From Dorea_A sp016295505 (GTDB lineage Bacteria; Bacillota; Clostridia; Lachnospirales; Lachnospiraceae), in NCBI RefSeq assembly GCF_039832105.1, contig NZ_JBDOHS010000005.1:130487-194486 (forward strand): a DNA stretch of 64,000 nucleotides. The letters run 5' to 3'. Both the position numbers and the translations under genes were made by a program. Below, one piece after another: positions 51,584-61,068 of the stretch. Under the pieces are notes generated by a model. The model was given only the letters and a program-made list of their open reading frames with translations, made no database searches and was not told the DNA's origin. Every line of letters starts with the position of its first letter. Within the stretch, counting starts at the first letter, position 1.

Positions 51584-52609
51584 TTAGCAGATCTTGCAGA
51601 TCCATCCTTCCGGAGCTTCGATGCGTCCCATCTGGATTCCGGTCAGTGTATCGTACAGTTTCTTTGTCACAGGTCCCATCTCTTCCATTCCGCTTGGGAA
51701 ACAGATCTCTTTTCCGTGATCCACGATCTTTCCTACCGGAGAGATAACAGCTGCGGTTCCGCAGAGTCCACATTCTGCAAAGTCTTTTAACTCATCAATG
51801 TGTACTTCTCTTTCTTCCACTTCAAGTCCAAGATAGTGTTCCGCAACATACATCAGTGAACGTCTTGTAATGGATGGAAGAATGGTAGAGGACTTCGGAG
51901 TTACCACTTTGTTATCCTTTGTCACAAACAGGAAGTTCGCTCCGCCTGTCTCCTCAACTTTTGTTCTCGTAGCAGCATCCAGATACATATTTTCATCATA
52001 TCCTTCTGCGTGAGCAGTTACAATTGCATGAAGGCTCATAGCGTAGTTCAGACCAGCCTTAACATGTCCCGTTCCATGCGGTGCAGCACGGTCAAAATCA
52101 GATACTTTAATCGTGATCGGCTTAGCTCCGCCCTTGAAGTACGGACCAACCGGTGTTGTAAATACACGGAACTGATACTCATCTGCCGGTTTTACACCAA
52201 TAACAGAACTGGAGCCAAACATATATGGTCTTACATACAGTGTTGCTCCGGATCCATACGGCGGAACATATGCTGCATTGGCAGCTACTACCTGTTTCAC
52301 AGCTTCCACGAATTTATCCTCCGGATATACCGGCATTTCAAGTCGTGCAGCTGAATCTGCCATTCTTTTTGCATTCAGATCCGGACGAAATGTTACGATA
52401 TGTCCGTCCTCTGTTGTATATGCTTTCATACCTTCAAAACATGTCTGCGCATACTGCAATACACCTGCACATTCATTAATTACTACATTTGCATCGGAGG
52501 TAAGGGTACCTTCGTCCCATGTTCCATTCTTGTAATTGGAAACGAATCTCTTATCTGTCTGCACATAACCAAAGCCAAGATTTGACCAGTCAATATTTTT
52601 CTTTTCCAT
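51584..52609 (-). CDS. ilvE: Branched-chain amino acid aminotransferase
   Basis: 341 residues. PLP fold-type IV enzyme making Leu, Ile and Val from their keto acids. LNYAMSLHAIVTAHAEGYDENMYLDA contains the region after the PLP lysine in HVKAGLNYA, near residue 190; VEETGGANFLFV and the STILPSITRRS loop are typical of the longer eukaryote-like (BCAT type II) group. Single gene downstream of ilvN with a 115-bp gap and its own terminator. Confidence 0.95.
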   Translation of the reverse strand: MEKKNIDWSNLGFGYVQTDKRFVSNYKNGTWDEGTLTSDANVVINECAGVLQYAQTCFEGMKAYTTEDGHIVTFRPDLNAKRMADSAARLEMPVYPEDKFVEAVKQVVAANAAYVPPYGSGATLYVRPYMFGSSSVIGVKPADEYQFRVFTTPVGPYFKGGAKPITIKVSDFDRAAPHGTGHVKAGLNYAMSLHAIVTAHAEGYDENMYLDAATRTKVEETGGANFLFVTKDNKVVTPKSSTILPSITRRSLMYVAEHYLGLEVEEREVHIDELKDFAECGLCGTAAVISPVGKIVDHGKEICFPSGMEEMGPVTKKLYDTLTGIQMGRIEAPEGWICKIC

Positions 52610-52724
52610 TGTATATTCCTCCGTCCTTTTAACAACTGATTTATTTTCTGCGTCTATTATAATACGTTACTTTTCAAAATTCAAGAGCGCACTCTGTTTT
52701 TTATTCAATAGTTCAGCCATATTC

Positions 52725-53237
52725 TTACCGTTCCATCATACTGATAGATTCAATCCCGACGCTTCCGCCTCTGACTACCTCTATACTCTTGAACTCTTCC
52801 TTCATCAGCTTAATCACCGCATCATTTTTCGTAGCGGTCTGAACAAACTCCAGAAGCAGACTGTCTTTTCCGTAATCGATCACCTTTGCTTTAAATGTCT
52901 CCGCGATCTGGAAGCACTCCACCTTATCCTCCGGTGTGCATTTGCGTACTTTTACATACAGGATCTCTTTCATACGAACAAATACATCTGTAAAATCTAT
53001 CACTTTAATGACCTCAACCAGACGATTCAGCTGTTTCTTGATCTGTTCAAATGTCTCATCGTCACTGACTGTTGCAATCGTCATTCTGGATATGGTAGGA
53101 TCTTCTGTCGTTCCAACTGTAAGGCTGTCCAGGTTGTAGGACTTTCCGGAAAAGAGTCCGGATATCTTGGAGAGGACGCCCACCTGGTTCTCCACATACA
53201 GGGAGATCCAGCGTTTCTTCATATTATTGTTGCTCAT
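52725..53237 (-). CDS. ilvN: Acetolactate synthase small (regulatory) subunit
   Basis: 170 residues. The N-terminal ACT domain (about 8-80; WISLYVENQVGVLSKISGLFSGKSYNLDSLTVG) binds valine for feedback inhibition; a second ACT-like domain follows. AAAGGAGCAG ribosome site, 31 bp after the ilvB stop, so the two subunits are co-expressed under the T-box. Confidence 0.96.
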   Translation of the reverse strand: MSNNNMKKRWISLYVENQVGVLSKISGLFSGKSYNLDSLTVGTTEDPTISRMTIATVSDDETFEQIKKQLNRLVEVIKVIDFTDVFVRMKEILYVKVRKCTPEDKVECFQIAETFKAKVIDYGKDSLLLEFVQTATKNDAVIKLMKEEFKSIEVVRGGSVGIESISMMER

Positions 53238-53268
53238 ATCTATCTGCTCCTTTCATATCTTCTCTTGC

Positions 53269-54990
53269 TTAACAATCCAATATCATATCTTCCAGTGTTC
53301 CGCCCGGCTGAATCATCGGATATACCAGATCTTCAGGATCAATGTCAAATTCGATGACATACGGTGTTTTTTTGCTCTTCATGGCTTCACGGAATGCCGG
53401 TTCGATCTCTTCTTTCTTTGTAACATGGATGCCTTTTGCCCCATAGCTTTCCGCCAGTTTCATAAAGTCCGGTGTATATGGCGGACATTCTACTTCCCCA
53501 CATTTGCCTCTGCAGGCTGCTCCGGAACGCAGACAGGTCATGGAATAACGTTTTCCGTAGAACAGTTTCTGCCACTGACGAACCATTCCAAGATTGTTAT
53601 TATTAAAGATACAACTGATGATCGGAAGCTCTTCGAGCACCGCAGTCGCAAGTTCCTGACTGTTCATCTGCATACCGCCGTCCCCGGAAATTGAGATGAC
53701 CGGTACATCCGGATTGCCGATCTTGGCTCCGATCGCTCCCGGAAGGCCATATCCCATTGTACCGAGTCCGCCGGACATCAGGAGCTTTTTCTTTTCTGTG
53801 ATCTCAATAAACTGTGCCGTGAACATCTGATGCTGTCCCACATCTGTTACAATAATGGCTTCATCAAATACACGATTGATCGTCTCAATCACATCCTGTG
53901 GTGTCATGATCGGTTTCTTTTTCATGACAAGCGGATGTTCCATCTTCCACTCACCAACTTCATCCAGCCACTTTTTCGTGTCGCATTCCGTCACATATTC
54001 CAGCATCTTTGTAATTGCTTCTTTTGCATCTGCAACGATCGGAACATCTACCTGCACATTTTTTGAAATTGCCGCCGTATCAATATCTATATGTACAATC
54101 TGTGCATGCGGGGCAAATGAATGCAGTTTTCCGGTAATACGGTCATTAAATCTGGTTCCGATCGAGAACAACAGATCACATTCATTTACTGCCATGTTGC
54201 AGGCATATGCACCGTGCATGCCAAGGTTTCCTACATACAGCGGATGATTCGTCGGAATCGCACCTCTTCCCATGACCGTCGTAACAACCGGCACCTTCGT
54301 CTTTTCTACCAGTTCCGTAAACTCCCGGTTCGCATGTGCGATATTCACGCCTCCGCCCGCAAGGAATAATGGTCTTTCAGCCTTGGAGAGCATTTTGATC
54401 GCACGCTTTAACTGCCCGATATGAACCCGCGTATTCGGTTTATATCCCCGGATATTGACTTCCTGCGGATATTCAGCATCCCCAAGCTCTGCCATGACAT
54501 CCTTCGGAAGATCGACCAGCACCGGACCCGGACGTCCTGTTCTCGCAATGTAAAAGGCTTCTTTTAAGATACGTCCCAGATCCTCTCTATTTCTGACAGT
54601 AATTCCATATTTGGTAATGCTTCTGGTAATTCCAACGATATCAACCTCCTGGAACGCATCATTTCCGATCAGATGTCTTGCTACCTGACCGGTAAAGCAT
54701 ACCAGAGGAACACTGTCATAATATGCTGTTGCAAGTCCGGTCACCAGATTCGTTGCCCCAGGGCCACTGGTTACCAGGCATACCCCAACCTTACCTGTAG
54801 AGCGCGCATACGCATCTGCCTCATGCACCAGCGCTACCTCCTGTCTTGGCAGGATCACTTTTGTATAATCCTGTTTATACAATTCATCACTGATGTCAAT
54901 CGTACATGCTCCCGGATACCCGAATATTGTATCCACGCCTTCCTCCCTCAGCGCCTTTACCAACAACTTGTTTCCACTGATTTTTCTCAT
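53269..54990 (-). CDS. ilvB: Acetolactate synthase large subunit, with Cys-rich insert
   Basis: 573 residues from ATG 54990 (AAGGAGGTATG); the open frame continues upstream through the T-box and is not coding. ThDP enzyme condensing pyruvate or 2-oxobutyrate. Catalytic Glu51 in RQEVALVHEADA, the FAD-region VGNLGMHG near 253, and the ThDP-Mg motif GDGGMQMN (436-443) to NNNN near 463 are all present. Between them and the C terminus is a short insert with four cysteines, C486, C493, C497, C502 (C-x6-C-x3-C-x4-C), absent from the E. coli enzymes I know. Operon with ilvN. Confidence 0.95.
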   Translation of the reverse strand: MRKISGNKLLVKALREEGVDTIFGYPGACTIDISDELYKQDYTKVILPRQEVALVHEADAYARSTGKVGVCLVTSGPGATNLVTGLATAYYDSVPLVCFTGQVARHLIGNDAFQEVDIVGITRSITKYGITVRNREDLGRILKEAFYIARTGRPGPVLVDLPKDVMAELGDAEYPQEVNIRGYKPNTRVHIGQLKRAIKMLSKAERPLFLAGGGVNIAHANREFTELVEKTKVPVVTTVMGRGAIPTNHPLYVGNLGMHGAYACNMAVNECDLLFSIGTRFNDRITGKLHSFAPHAQIVHIDIDTAAISKNVQVDVPIVADAKEAITKMLEYVTECDTKKWLDEVGEWKMEHPLVMKKKPIMTPQDVIETINRVFDEAIIVTDVGQHQMFTAQFIEITEKKKLLMSGGLGTMGYGLPGAIGAKIGNPDVPVISISGDGGMQMNSQELATAVLEELPIISCIFNNNNLGMVRQWQKLFYGKRYSMTCLRSGAACRGKCGEVECPPYTPDFMKLAESYGAKGIHVTKKEEIEPAFREAMKSKKTPYVIEFDIDPEDLVYPMIQPGGTLEDMILDC

Positions 54991-55047
54991 GTTACATACC
55001 TCCTTCACGCAAAAGGTGTTTTCCTTATCTTTTTCCGGATATCTGCG

Positions 55048-55341
55048 AAAAAAAACCCTAAGCTGAATGCTTAGGGCGAATGTTCCATCCGTGTTACCAC
55101 CTAAATTCAGAGAAATGCTTCTCTGCTCTCTGCCAGTACGGGAAATTCCTGCTTCTGCTTCCTCTCCGATACTGCTCCCCTTTAACGCCGGGACTGCGTT
55201 GAAGTCTACTCGGATCCGGCAATGCCGTCCCTTTCGGTTCACTGCTCGAAGGCTACTTCCACAAGTCTTTCACGAAGATTCTCACCACACATCTTCTCTC
55301 TTTGCTTCCGGAACTTATGTACTCCTCCTCGTCGTAGCATT
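55048..55341 (-). promoter_or_regulatory. T-box riboswitch leader of ilvBN
   Basis: On the minus strand: stem I with base GCT-CGA-AGG pairing CCTTCGAGC, an AGAGA-type element, a terminal hairpin with GGTGAGA loop, then the T-box sequence TTAGGTGGTAACACGG (55089-55104) and a terminator CCCTAAGC-N5-GCTTAGGG with eight T (55048-55076). Uncharged tRNA pairing should open the terminator. The best specifier candidate is GTA (Val) at 55254-55256 in the bulge opposite AGTA, flanked 5' by GAA and 3' by G; this reading is tentative. Confidence 0.93.
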
Positions 55342-55587
55342 TTTCTGAATAATTATTTTTCATTATATCGACAATATGCATAAATTGTCAACCGTTTTTC
55401 TTTTACAATTGTTGATCTATTTTATGAACTTTCTAATACATTTATAACATTTTTCTCCAGAGCAAACGAATACTCTGTATTTTTTATGAAATTTTTCATT
55501 TTCTTGCATTTTTTACATCAAAAGCTATGGAATATTTTCACAAAAAATTATACAATATAGATACTAGAAGTTAAGGGAGGATTTATC

Positions 55588-56727
55588 ATGAAACACAACA
55601 GTATGTTAGCGATGATATTAGCCGGTGGTAGAGGCTCACGTCTTCACGAACTGACAAATAAAGTTGCAAAACCAGCCGTTTCCTATGGCGGCAAATACCG
55701 TATTATTGATTTCCCACTCAGCAACTGTGCCAACAGTGGAATTGATGTAGTCGGTGTATTGACACAATATGAATCTATTCTTTTGAACAGTTATGTTGCT
55801 GCCGGAAGGCGCTGGGGACTTGATGCCAAAGACAGCGGTGTATTTGTTCTGCCGCCTCGTGAGAAAGCAGATGTCAATCTGGATGTTTACCGTGGAACTG
55901 CAGATGCCATCTCTCAGAATATTGATTTCATCGACACTTATTCTCCGGAATATATCCTGGTTCTTTCCGGAGACCACATCTACAAGATGGACTACGATAA
56001 GATGCTGAAAGAGCACAAAGCACAGAATGCGGATGCAACAATCGCTGTAATCGAAGTTCCTATGAAAGAAGCCAGCCGTTTTGGAATCATGAACACCGAT
56101 GAAGCCGGACAGATCGTAGAATTTGAAGAAAAGCCGGAGCATCCGAAGAGCAATCTTGCTTCTATGGGTATCTACATATTCAACTGGAAGCTTCTGCGCA
56201 AGATGCTGGTTGCCGACATGAAGAATCCGGATTCCAACCACGATTTCGGAAAAGACATTATTCCTGCTCTTCTGAATGACGGAAGAAAACTGTATGCATA
56301 CAAGTTCAAGGGATACTGGAAAGATGTCGGAACCATCGATTCTCTCTGGGAAGCAAACATGGATCTTCTCGGAAAGAACAATGAACTCGATCTGCATGAT
56401 TCTTCCTGGAAGATCTATACGGAAGATGTAACCTGTCTTCCTCAGTATGTCGGACCAAATGCAAAGATTGACCGTGCATTCATTACACAGGGATGTGTTC
56501 TTGACGGAGAGGTAAAGAATTCCGTATTGTTCACCGGCGCAAAGGTTGGAAAAGACGCTAAGATCATCGACAGCGTCCTGATGCCGGGTGTTGTCGTAGA
56601 AGACGGTGCTGTTGTAACCCGGGCTCTGGTTGCGGATAATGTAAAGATTGGGGCAGGTGCCGTAGTCGGAAGTGCAGACAGTGAACATATTGAACTGGTT
56701 TCCAAACGTGTAAAGGGGGTAGAATAA
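55588..56727 (+). CDS. glgC: Glucose-1-phosphate adenylyltransferase, catalytic subunit
   Basis: 379 residues. Makes ADP-glucose for glycogen. Nucleotide-binding loop AMILAGGRGSRLHELT at residues 8-23, the substrate motif FPLSNCANSGI, LSGDHIYKMDYDKM near 130-143 and a C-terminal left-handed beta-helix (about 285-379). TTAAGGGAGG precedes the ATG. One base separates it from glgD; in Firmicutes the two proteins form a mixed tetramer. A promoter must lie in the AT-rich 240 bp upstream but none is clear enough to call. Confidence 0.97.
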   Translation: MKHNSMLAMILAGGRGSRLHELTNKVAKPAVSYGGKYRIIDFPLSNCANSGIDVVGVLTQYESILLNSYVAAGRRWGLDAKDSGVFVLPPREKADVNLDVYRGTADAISQNIDFIDTYSPEYILVLSGDHIYKMDYDKMLKEHKAQNADATIAVIEVPMKEASRFGIMNTDEAGQIVEFEEKPEHPKSNLASMGIYIFNWKLLRKMLVADMKNPDSNHDFGKDIIPALLNDGRKLYAYKFKGYWKDVGTIDSLWEANMDLLGKNNELDLHDSSWKIYTEDVTCLPQYVGPNAKIDRAFITQGCVLDGEVKNSVLFTGAKVGKDAKIIDSVLMPGVVVEDGAVVTRALVADNVKIGAGAVVGSADSEHIELVSKRVKGVE

Positions 56728-56728
56728 T

Positions 56729-57844
56729 ATGGCAAAAGCATTCGGAATTGTTAGTTTCGCCGGAAATCATGTACAGGTGGAAGGAATGCAGGAATACCGT
56801 CCGGTAGGAGCCTTCTCCTTCCTGGGACGTTATCGTGTCATTGACTTCCCGATCTCCAATATGAGTAACAGTGGAATTGACCACATTCAGGTCTATATCA
56901 GAAGAAAACCGCAGTCTCTGACTGCTCATGTCGGCAGCGGACGCCACTACAACATTAACTCCAAGAGCGGAAGTATCCGGATTCTGTATTCTGATCTCGG
57001 AATGAACTTAAGTATCTATAATAACGATATCGCCGCTTACATCGAAAATATGGAATATATCGAGAAAGAACGCAGTCCGTATGTAGTCATTGCACCAAGC
57101 TATATGATCTACACCGCTGATTATAATAAGCTGCTTCAGGCTCATATCGATTCCGAAGCAGATATCACATTATTATACCATTCCGTTGATAATGCAAAAG
57201 AATCCTTTATCAACTGTAATACTCTGAATCTGAATCGCCAGAAAGGTGTATTGTCCATCGAATCCAATCATGGAAATGCAAAAAATAAAAACATCTTCAT
57301 GGATACCTATGTTATGAAGAAAGAATTATTTATCGATCTGATCTACAAAGCAAAAAAGACATCTTCTGCCTTTACTTTTGCAGATATCGTCAGTGCATCC
57401 TGTGAAGATCTGGATATCCGCGGTATTTCCCACAGAGGATATTTTGCAGCGATTCCGGATTTCAAGAGCTACTATGATGCCAACCTTTCACTGATCGATT
57501 TCAAAGCAGCTCAGGCTTTATTCGATCCTGACTGGCCGATCTACACAAGAACCAACGACTCCTGCCCGACTCAGTATTTTGAGAGCGCAGACGTAAAATC
57601 TTCTGTCGTTTCCAACGGATGTCTGATTGAAGGATCTATCGAGAATTCCGTAGTTGGACGTGGCTGTATCATCAAAAAGGGCGCTGTGATCAAGAACAGT
57701 GTTGTATTACCTGGCGCTCTCATTGGTGAGGATGTGCATATTGAAAATCAGGTCATTGATAAAAATGCAAAGGTAACACATGCAAAAGAACTGATCTCTG
57801 ATCCGGAAAAACCGGGTTATGTAAGAAGATACGATGTCCTGTAA
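56729..57844 (+). CDS. glgD: GlgD, non-catalytic ADP-glucose pyrophosphorylase subunit
   Basis: 371 residues, homologous to GlgC along its length (GRYRVIDFPISNMSNSGI, C-terminal beta-helix with SVVSNGCLIEGSIENSVVGRGC). The N-terminal Gly-Gly-Arg-Gly loop of GlgC is replaced by FAGNHVQVEG, so it should not catalyse by itself; in studied Firmicutes it raises activity of GlgC. Operon partner of glgC, ending in a strong terminator. Confidence 0.95.
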   Translation: MAKAFGIVSFAGNHVQVEGMQEYRPVGAFSFLGRYRVIDFPISNMSNSGIDHIQVYIRRKPQSLTAHVGSGRHYNINSKSGSIRILYSDLGMNLSIYNNDIAAYIENMEYIEKERSPYVVIAPSYMIYTADYNKLLQAHIDSEADITLLYHSVDNAKESFINCNTLNLNRQKGVLSIESNHGNAKNKNIFMDTYVMKKELFIDLIYKAKKTSSAFTFADIVSASCEDLDIRGISHRGYFAAIPDFKSYYDANLSLIDFKAAQALFDPDWPIYTRTNDSCPTQYFESADVKSSVVSNGCLIEGSIENSVVGRGCIIKKGAVIKNSVVLPGALIGEDVHIENQVIDKNAKVTHAKELISDPEKPGYVRRYDVL

Positions 57845-57862
57845 ATTATTTTAACAATAACA

Positions 57863-57914
57863 GGCCGGTACAAAAGTGGCTTTTACCAGATGCCACTTTT
57901 GTACCGGCCCTTTT
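57863..57914. terminator. Perfect 18-bp stem terminator after glgD
   Basis: GGCCGGTACAAAAGTGGC and its exact complement around an 11-nt loop, then CTTTTA. Serves glgCD and probably the convergent GT4 gene from the other side. Confidence 0.88.
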
Positions 57915-57973
57915 ATTCTTGATACGGATTATCGTCTGCGTACAAAGCAGATATATGATTTCTTTGAGGAACC

Positions 57974-59173
57974 TTATATTCCTTCTCTTACTACCTCACA
58001 TGCGATTGTTTTCCACGAAATATTGCTCACATCTGCAGATTTCGTCTCTCCGGCTTCTATGCACTCTTCCAGTACATCTTTGAGTCTTTGTTCAAATGCC
58101 GGAAGTTCCTCCAAAACCGGTTCATCCGCATTTCTCATCTCCGGAAGCCGGACATATCTGATATCCGCTCCGGGCACTGTTTCCTTCATCCATTCCCGGA
58201 TTCCCGGAAGCTCCGTCATGACCACCCGGTCACCACAGGCCAGTGCTTCAATCACCGTCAGCGGAAGTCCCTCAAAAAATGAGGGCAGCACAAAGATATC
58301 ACATGCATTGTATACTTTCGCAAGCTCCGGCTGTGTCAGCTTACCAAGAAATTTCACCTTACACGCACAGAGCTTCGACAACTCTACGATTTCCTGGTAT
58401 TCTTTCTGGTTTCCGGCTCCCCCGGCAAGCAGAACTTCCAGTTCCTCTTCCCGGTACGGCAGCTGGCGCAGAGCTCTCATCAGACTCATGACGCCTTTCT
58501 TCCCTGCAATCTTACCGGCATATGCAATCCGGATTTTCCCATCCAGACTGCTCTTTTTGGGTCCGTCTGTCCAAAACACCTCACTGTTATAGCCGGTGCC
58601 CACAACCTGAACCTTCGCAGGATCCAGTCCATAGATCTCAAGAATCTTCACCTTCTGTGCCTGTTGAAGCGCATATACCCGGTCCAGCGCACAGATCTGT
58701 GTCCGGATGTATTCTGTTTCCAGACTGTTTTTCTGCATCTGCCTGAGATCTGTATTGTGGCAGAATCCATAAACTCGCCGGCCCGGAAAATGTTCCCGGA
58801 CAATCGCTGTCAGAAGATACAGATGATGACACAGGATCACATCCGGATTCAGCTCTTCCACCGCCTTTTTCAGTACATTTACAAATGCATTTTTAAACTG
58901 CTCCGTCATCTCAGGGGTCAGATCACAGTATCTGGTACTGACATATGGCATCTCATCCGACATTCCCACGATCGGATACGGAAGATCCTCCTGTTCAAAA
59001 TAAACCGGATAGAATCCCACTCTATCCGGCAATTCGATTGCATCTTCTCTATTGATACCAGCGACAACTGCCTGTTCATGTCCTTCTTCGTCCATCGCTT
59101 TTACAAGCTCTGTAAGATAGATTCCACTTCCTGTACTGTTGGGTTTCTGCGCAGTAACACTTAATATCTTCAT
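57974..59173 (-). CDS. Glycosyltransferase family 4 protein
   Basis: 399 residues, GT-B fold. The N-terminal NSTGSGIYLTELVKAMDEEGHE block binds acceptor; the C-terminal half has IAYAGKIAGKKGVMSLMRAL and the donor motif PSFFEGLPLTVIEALACG with the EGLP-type Glu. Retaining transfer from a nucleotide sugar, probably for surface or storage glycans; target unknown. It begins five bases after folA, thus in the thyA-folA transcript, an unexpected place for such a gene. Confidence 0.9.
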   Translation of the reverse strand: MKILSVTAQKPNSTGSGIYLTELVKAMDEEGHEQAVVAGINREDAIELPDRVGFYPVYFEQEDLPYPIVGMSDEMPYVSTRYCDLTPEMTEQFKNAFVNVLKKAVEELNPDVILCHHLYLLTAIVREHFPGRRVYGFCHNTDLRQMQKNSLETEYIRTQICALDRVYALQQAQKVKILEIYGLDPAKVQVVGTGYNSEVFWTDGPKKSSLDGKIRIAYAGKIAGKKGVMSLMRALRQLPYREEELEVLLAGGAGNQKEYQEIVELSKLCACKVKFLGKLTQPELAKVYNACDIFVLPSFFEGLPLTVIEALACGDRVVMTELPGIREWMKETVPGADIRYVRLPEMRNADEPVLEELPAFEQRLKDVLEECIEAGETKSADVSNISWKTIACEVVREGI

Positions 59174-59178
59174 CTTCT

Positions 59179-59667
59179 CTACACTCTTTCGTATATCGTA
59201 AATACATATTCAAGGTCAAAATATGTCTGCTCATCACTGATCTTTGTCATCTTCCACTGAGGATCTTCATCCAGATTCGGAAAATAGGTATCTGCATCAT
59301 ATGCATGATCAATCCTTGTCACATAAGCCCTGTGACAATATGGAAGGAGCTGCCTGTAGATACTCTCGCCTCCGATCACAAAAATATCCTCTGATTCATA
59401 TTTTTTCAGTTCCTCGACCATCTCTTTTATCGTATGAACGACAACGACTCCGTTCACGTGATATTCAGGATCAGAGGTCAGTACAATATTTATGCGGTTC
59501 TTCAGCGGCTGACCGCCCGGAAAGCTTTCCAGTGTCTTTCTTCCCATCGCAACTACTTTTCCTTTGGTCTGTTCCCGGAAAAACTTCATATCCTGCGGAA
59601 TACTGACCAGTAATTTATTGTCTTTTCCAATCGCCCAATTTTTATCTACTGCAACAATCAGATTCAT
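59179..59667 (-). CDS. folA: Dihydrofolate reductase
   Basis: 162 residues from ATG 59667, after AGGAGGAGAG. MNLIVAVDKNWAIGKDNKLLVSIPQDMKFFREQT includes the Met20-type loop and the active-site acidic residue (D26-type) in IPQDMKFF; GRKTLESFPGG and FVIGGESIYRQLLPY are the NADPH-binding blocks. It regenerates tetrahydrofolate used up by ThyA, whose gene is 32 bp upstream. Confidence 0.96.
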   Translation of the reverse strand: MNLIVAVDKNWAIGKDNKLLVSIPQDMKFFREQTKGKVVAMGRKTLESFPGGQPLKNRINIVLTSDPEYHVNGVVVVHTIKEMVEELKKYESEDIFVIGGESIYRQLLPYCHRAYVTRIDHAYDADTYFPNLDEDPQWKMTKISDEQTYFDLEYVFTIYERV

Positions 59668-59699
59668 CCTTCTCTCCTCCTGTATCTGCAAGATTTCTG

Positions 59700-60548
59700 C
59701 TAGATTGCAACCGGTATATTTCTGATCTGTTCATGTGTCACATAATTGATCAGCTTCACATCATCTCTGGTAAAATCATAAAAATCCTTCACGTCCGGAT
59801 TCAGCCAGAACTCCGGTGCCGGAAGCGGCTCTCTGCTGATCAGTTCCTCTATCAGCGGAACATGACGGTCATAGATATGTGCATCTGCAATCACGTGAAC
59901 GAGCTCTCCGACCTCCATATCACACACCTGTGCCAACATGTGAAGAAGCACCGCATACTGGCATACATTCCAGTTATTTGCGGCCAGCACATCATTGGAA
60001 CGCTGATTCAGAATTCCGTTCAATGTCAGTTTTTCATGACCGGGCTTCTTCGTAACATTGAATGTCATGCTGTATGCACATGGATACAGATTCATCTCAT
60101 GCAGATCCTGATGCACATAGATATTCGTCATGATCCTTCTGCTGTAGGGGTTATGTTTCAGATCATAGATTACCCTGTCCACCTGATCAAACATTCCTTC
60201 TTTATATTGGTGCTTTACTCCCATCTGGTAACCATAGGCTTTTCCGATCGAACCATCTTCATCCGCCCAGCTGTCCCAGATATGGCTGTGCAGATCATGA
60301 ATATTATTGGACTTCTGCTGCCAGATCCATAACAGTTCATCCGTACAGCTTTTGATCGCTGTTTTCCGAAGCGTCAGTGCCGGAAACTCTTTTGACAGAT
60401 CATATCGATTAACCACTCCGAATTTCTTGATCGTATATGCCGAAGTTCCGTCTTCCCAGACCGGACGCACCTTTTCCCCCTGTGTATCCGTTCCGTTATC
60501 AATAATATCTCTGCACATGTCAATAAAGACTCTGTCCGCATAACTCAT
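59700..60548 (-). CDS. thyA: Thymidylate synthase, divergent ThyA
   Basis: 282 residues from ATG 60548; the ATG nine bases earlier is too close to AAAGGAGA. Methylates dUMP using methylene-tetrahydrofolate. Catalytic Cys157 lies in LYPCAYSMTF, where most enzymes have PCHxLxQF, so the His next to it is Ala. NQRSNDVLAANNWN (181-194) replaces the usual QRSxDxxLGxPFN but keeps the Asn (194) that selects dUMP over dCMP. HIYDRHVPLIEEL and the C-terminal hydrophobic tail are present. Operon with folA. Confidence 0.9.
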   Translation of the reverse strand: MSYADRVFIDMCRDIIDNGTDTQGEKVRPVWEDGTSAYTIKKFGVVNRYDLSKEFPALTLRKTAIKSCTDELLWIWQQKSNNIHDLHSHIWDSWADEDGSIGKAYGYQMGVKHQYKEGMFDQVDRVIYDLKHNPYSRRIMTNIYVHQDLHEMNLYPCAYSMTFNVTKKPGHEKLTLNGILNQRSNDVLAANNWNVCQYAVLLHMLAQVCDMEVGELVHVIADAHIYDRHVPLIEELISREPLPAPEFWLNPDVKDFYDFTRDDVKLINYVTHEQIRNIPVAI

Positions 60549-60592
60549 ATTTCGCATTCTCCTTTTTTACTATGTGACTGTGAACTGAAGCT

Positions 60593-61024
60593 TTATGGAT
60601 CACTGATATTATACAGAACTCTCTCCAGCATCTTTTCCAGGGCTTCTTTTTCTTTTCTGTTCATTCCCAGTGTCAGATTCTTATCTATCTTCTTTCTGTC
60701 GGCTTCCATACGTCTCTGGATATCATAAGCCTTCTCTGTCGGATAGATATTCTTGCATCTTTTATCCTTGTTACTTGGAACGATCAGAATAAATCCTTTT
60801 TCATCCAGTCTTTTCAGTATTCCTGTGACCGTCGGATTCTTCAGGCACAATGCCTTTTCAATGTCCTTCTGATTCACTTCTTCTTTGCTGCTGTTGAAAA
60901 GATAATCAAGGACTGCACACTGGGAAGCCGTGATACCAAGCTTTCTCAGCCGGTTATTAAAATCTTTTTCATACACATTATTGATCTGTTTAAACATAAA
61001 TCCCAGTGTCTGCCGTTCTTTCAT
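60593..61024 (-). CDS. MarR-family regulator
   Basis: 143 residues from ATG 61024 (AAGGAGAGAT). Winged helix at about 35-95 with NQKDIEKALCLKNPTVTGILKRLDEKGFI and the wing VPSNKDKRCKN. MarR proteins usually repress efflux genes and release DNA on binding phenolic or other ligands. It lies 44 bp after a MATE gene in the same direction, so it is the likely local regulator of that pump, although no dyad upstream of MATE is visible. Confidence 0.92.
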   Translation of the reverse strand: MKERQTLGFMFKQINNVYEKDFNNRLRKLGITASQCAVLDYLFNSSKEEVNQKDIEKALCLKNPTVTGILKRLDEKGFILIVPSNKDKRCKNIYPTEKAYDIQRRMEADRKKIDKNLTLGMNRKEKEALEKMLERVLYNISDP

Positions 61025-61068
61025 ATCTCTCCTTCTTTCCATTAATCAGTTTATTCTAGCATATTCAT

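Noticed and set aside
54991..55242. N-terminal extension of ilvB
   Set aside because: It is the T-box leader read as codons; the true start has a strong ribosome site at 54990.
55636..56688. 350-codon minus frame opposite glgC
   Set aside because: Antisense shadow; glgC is complete with all motifs.
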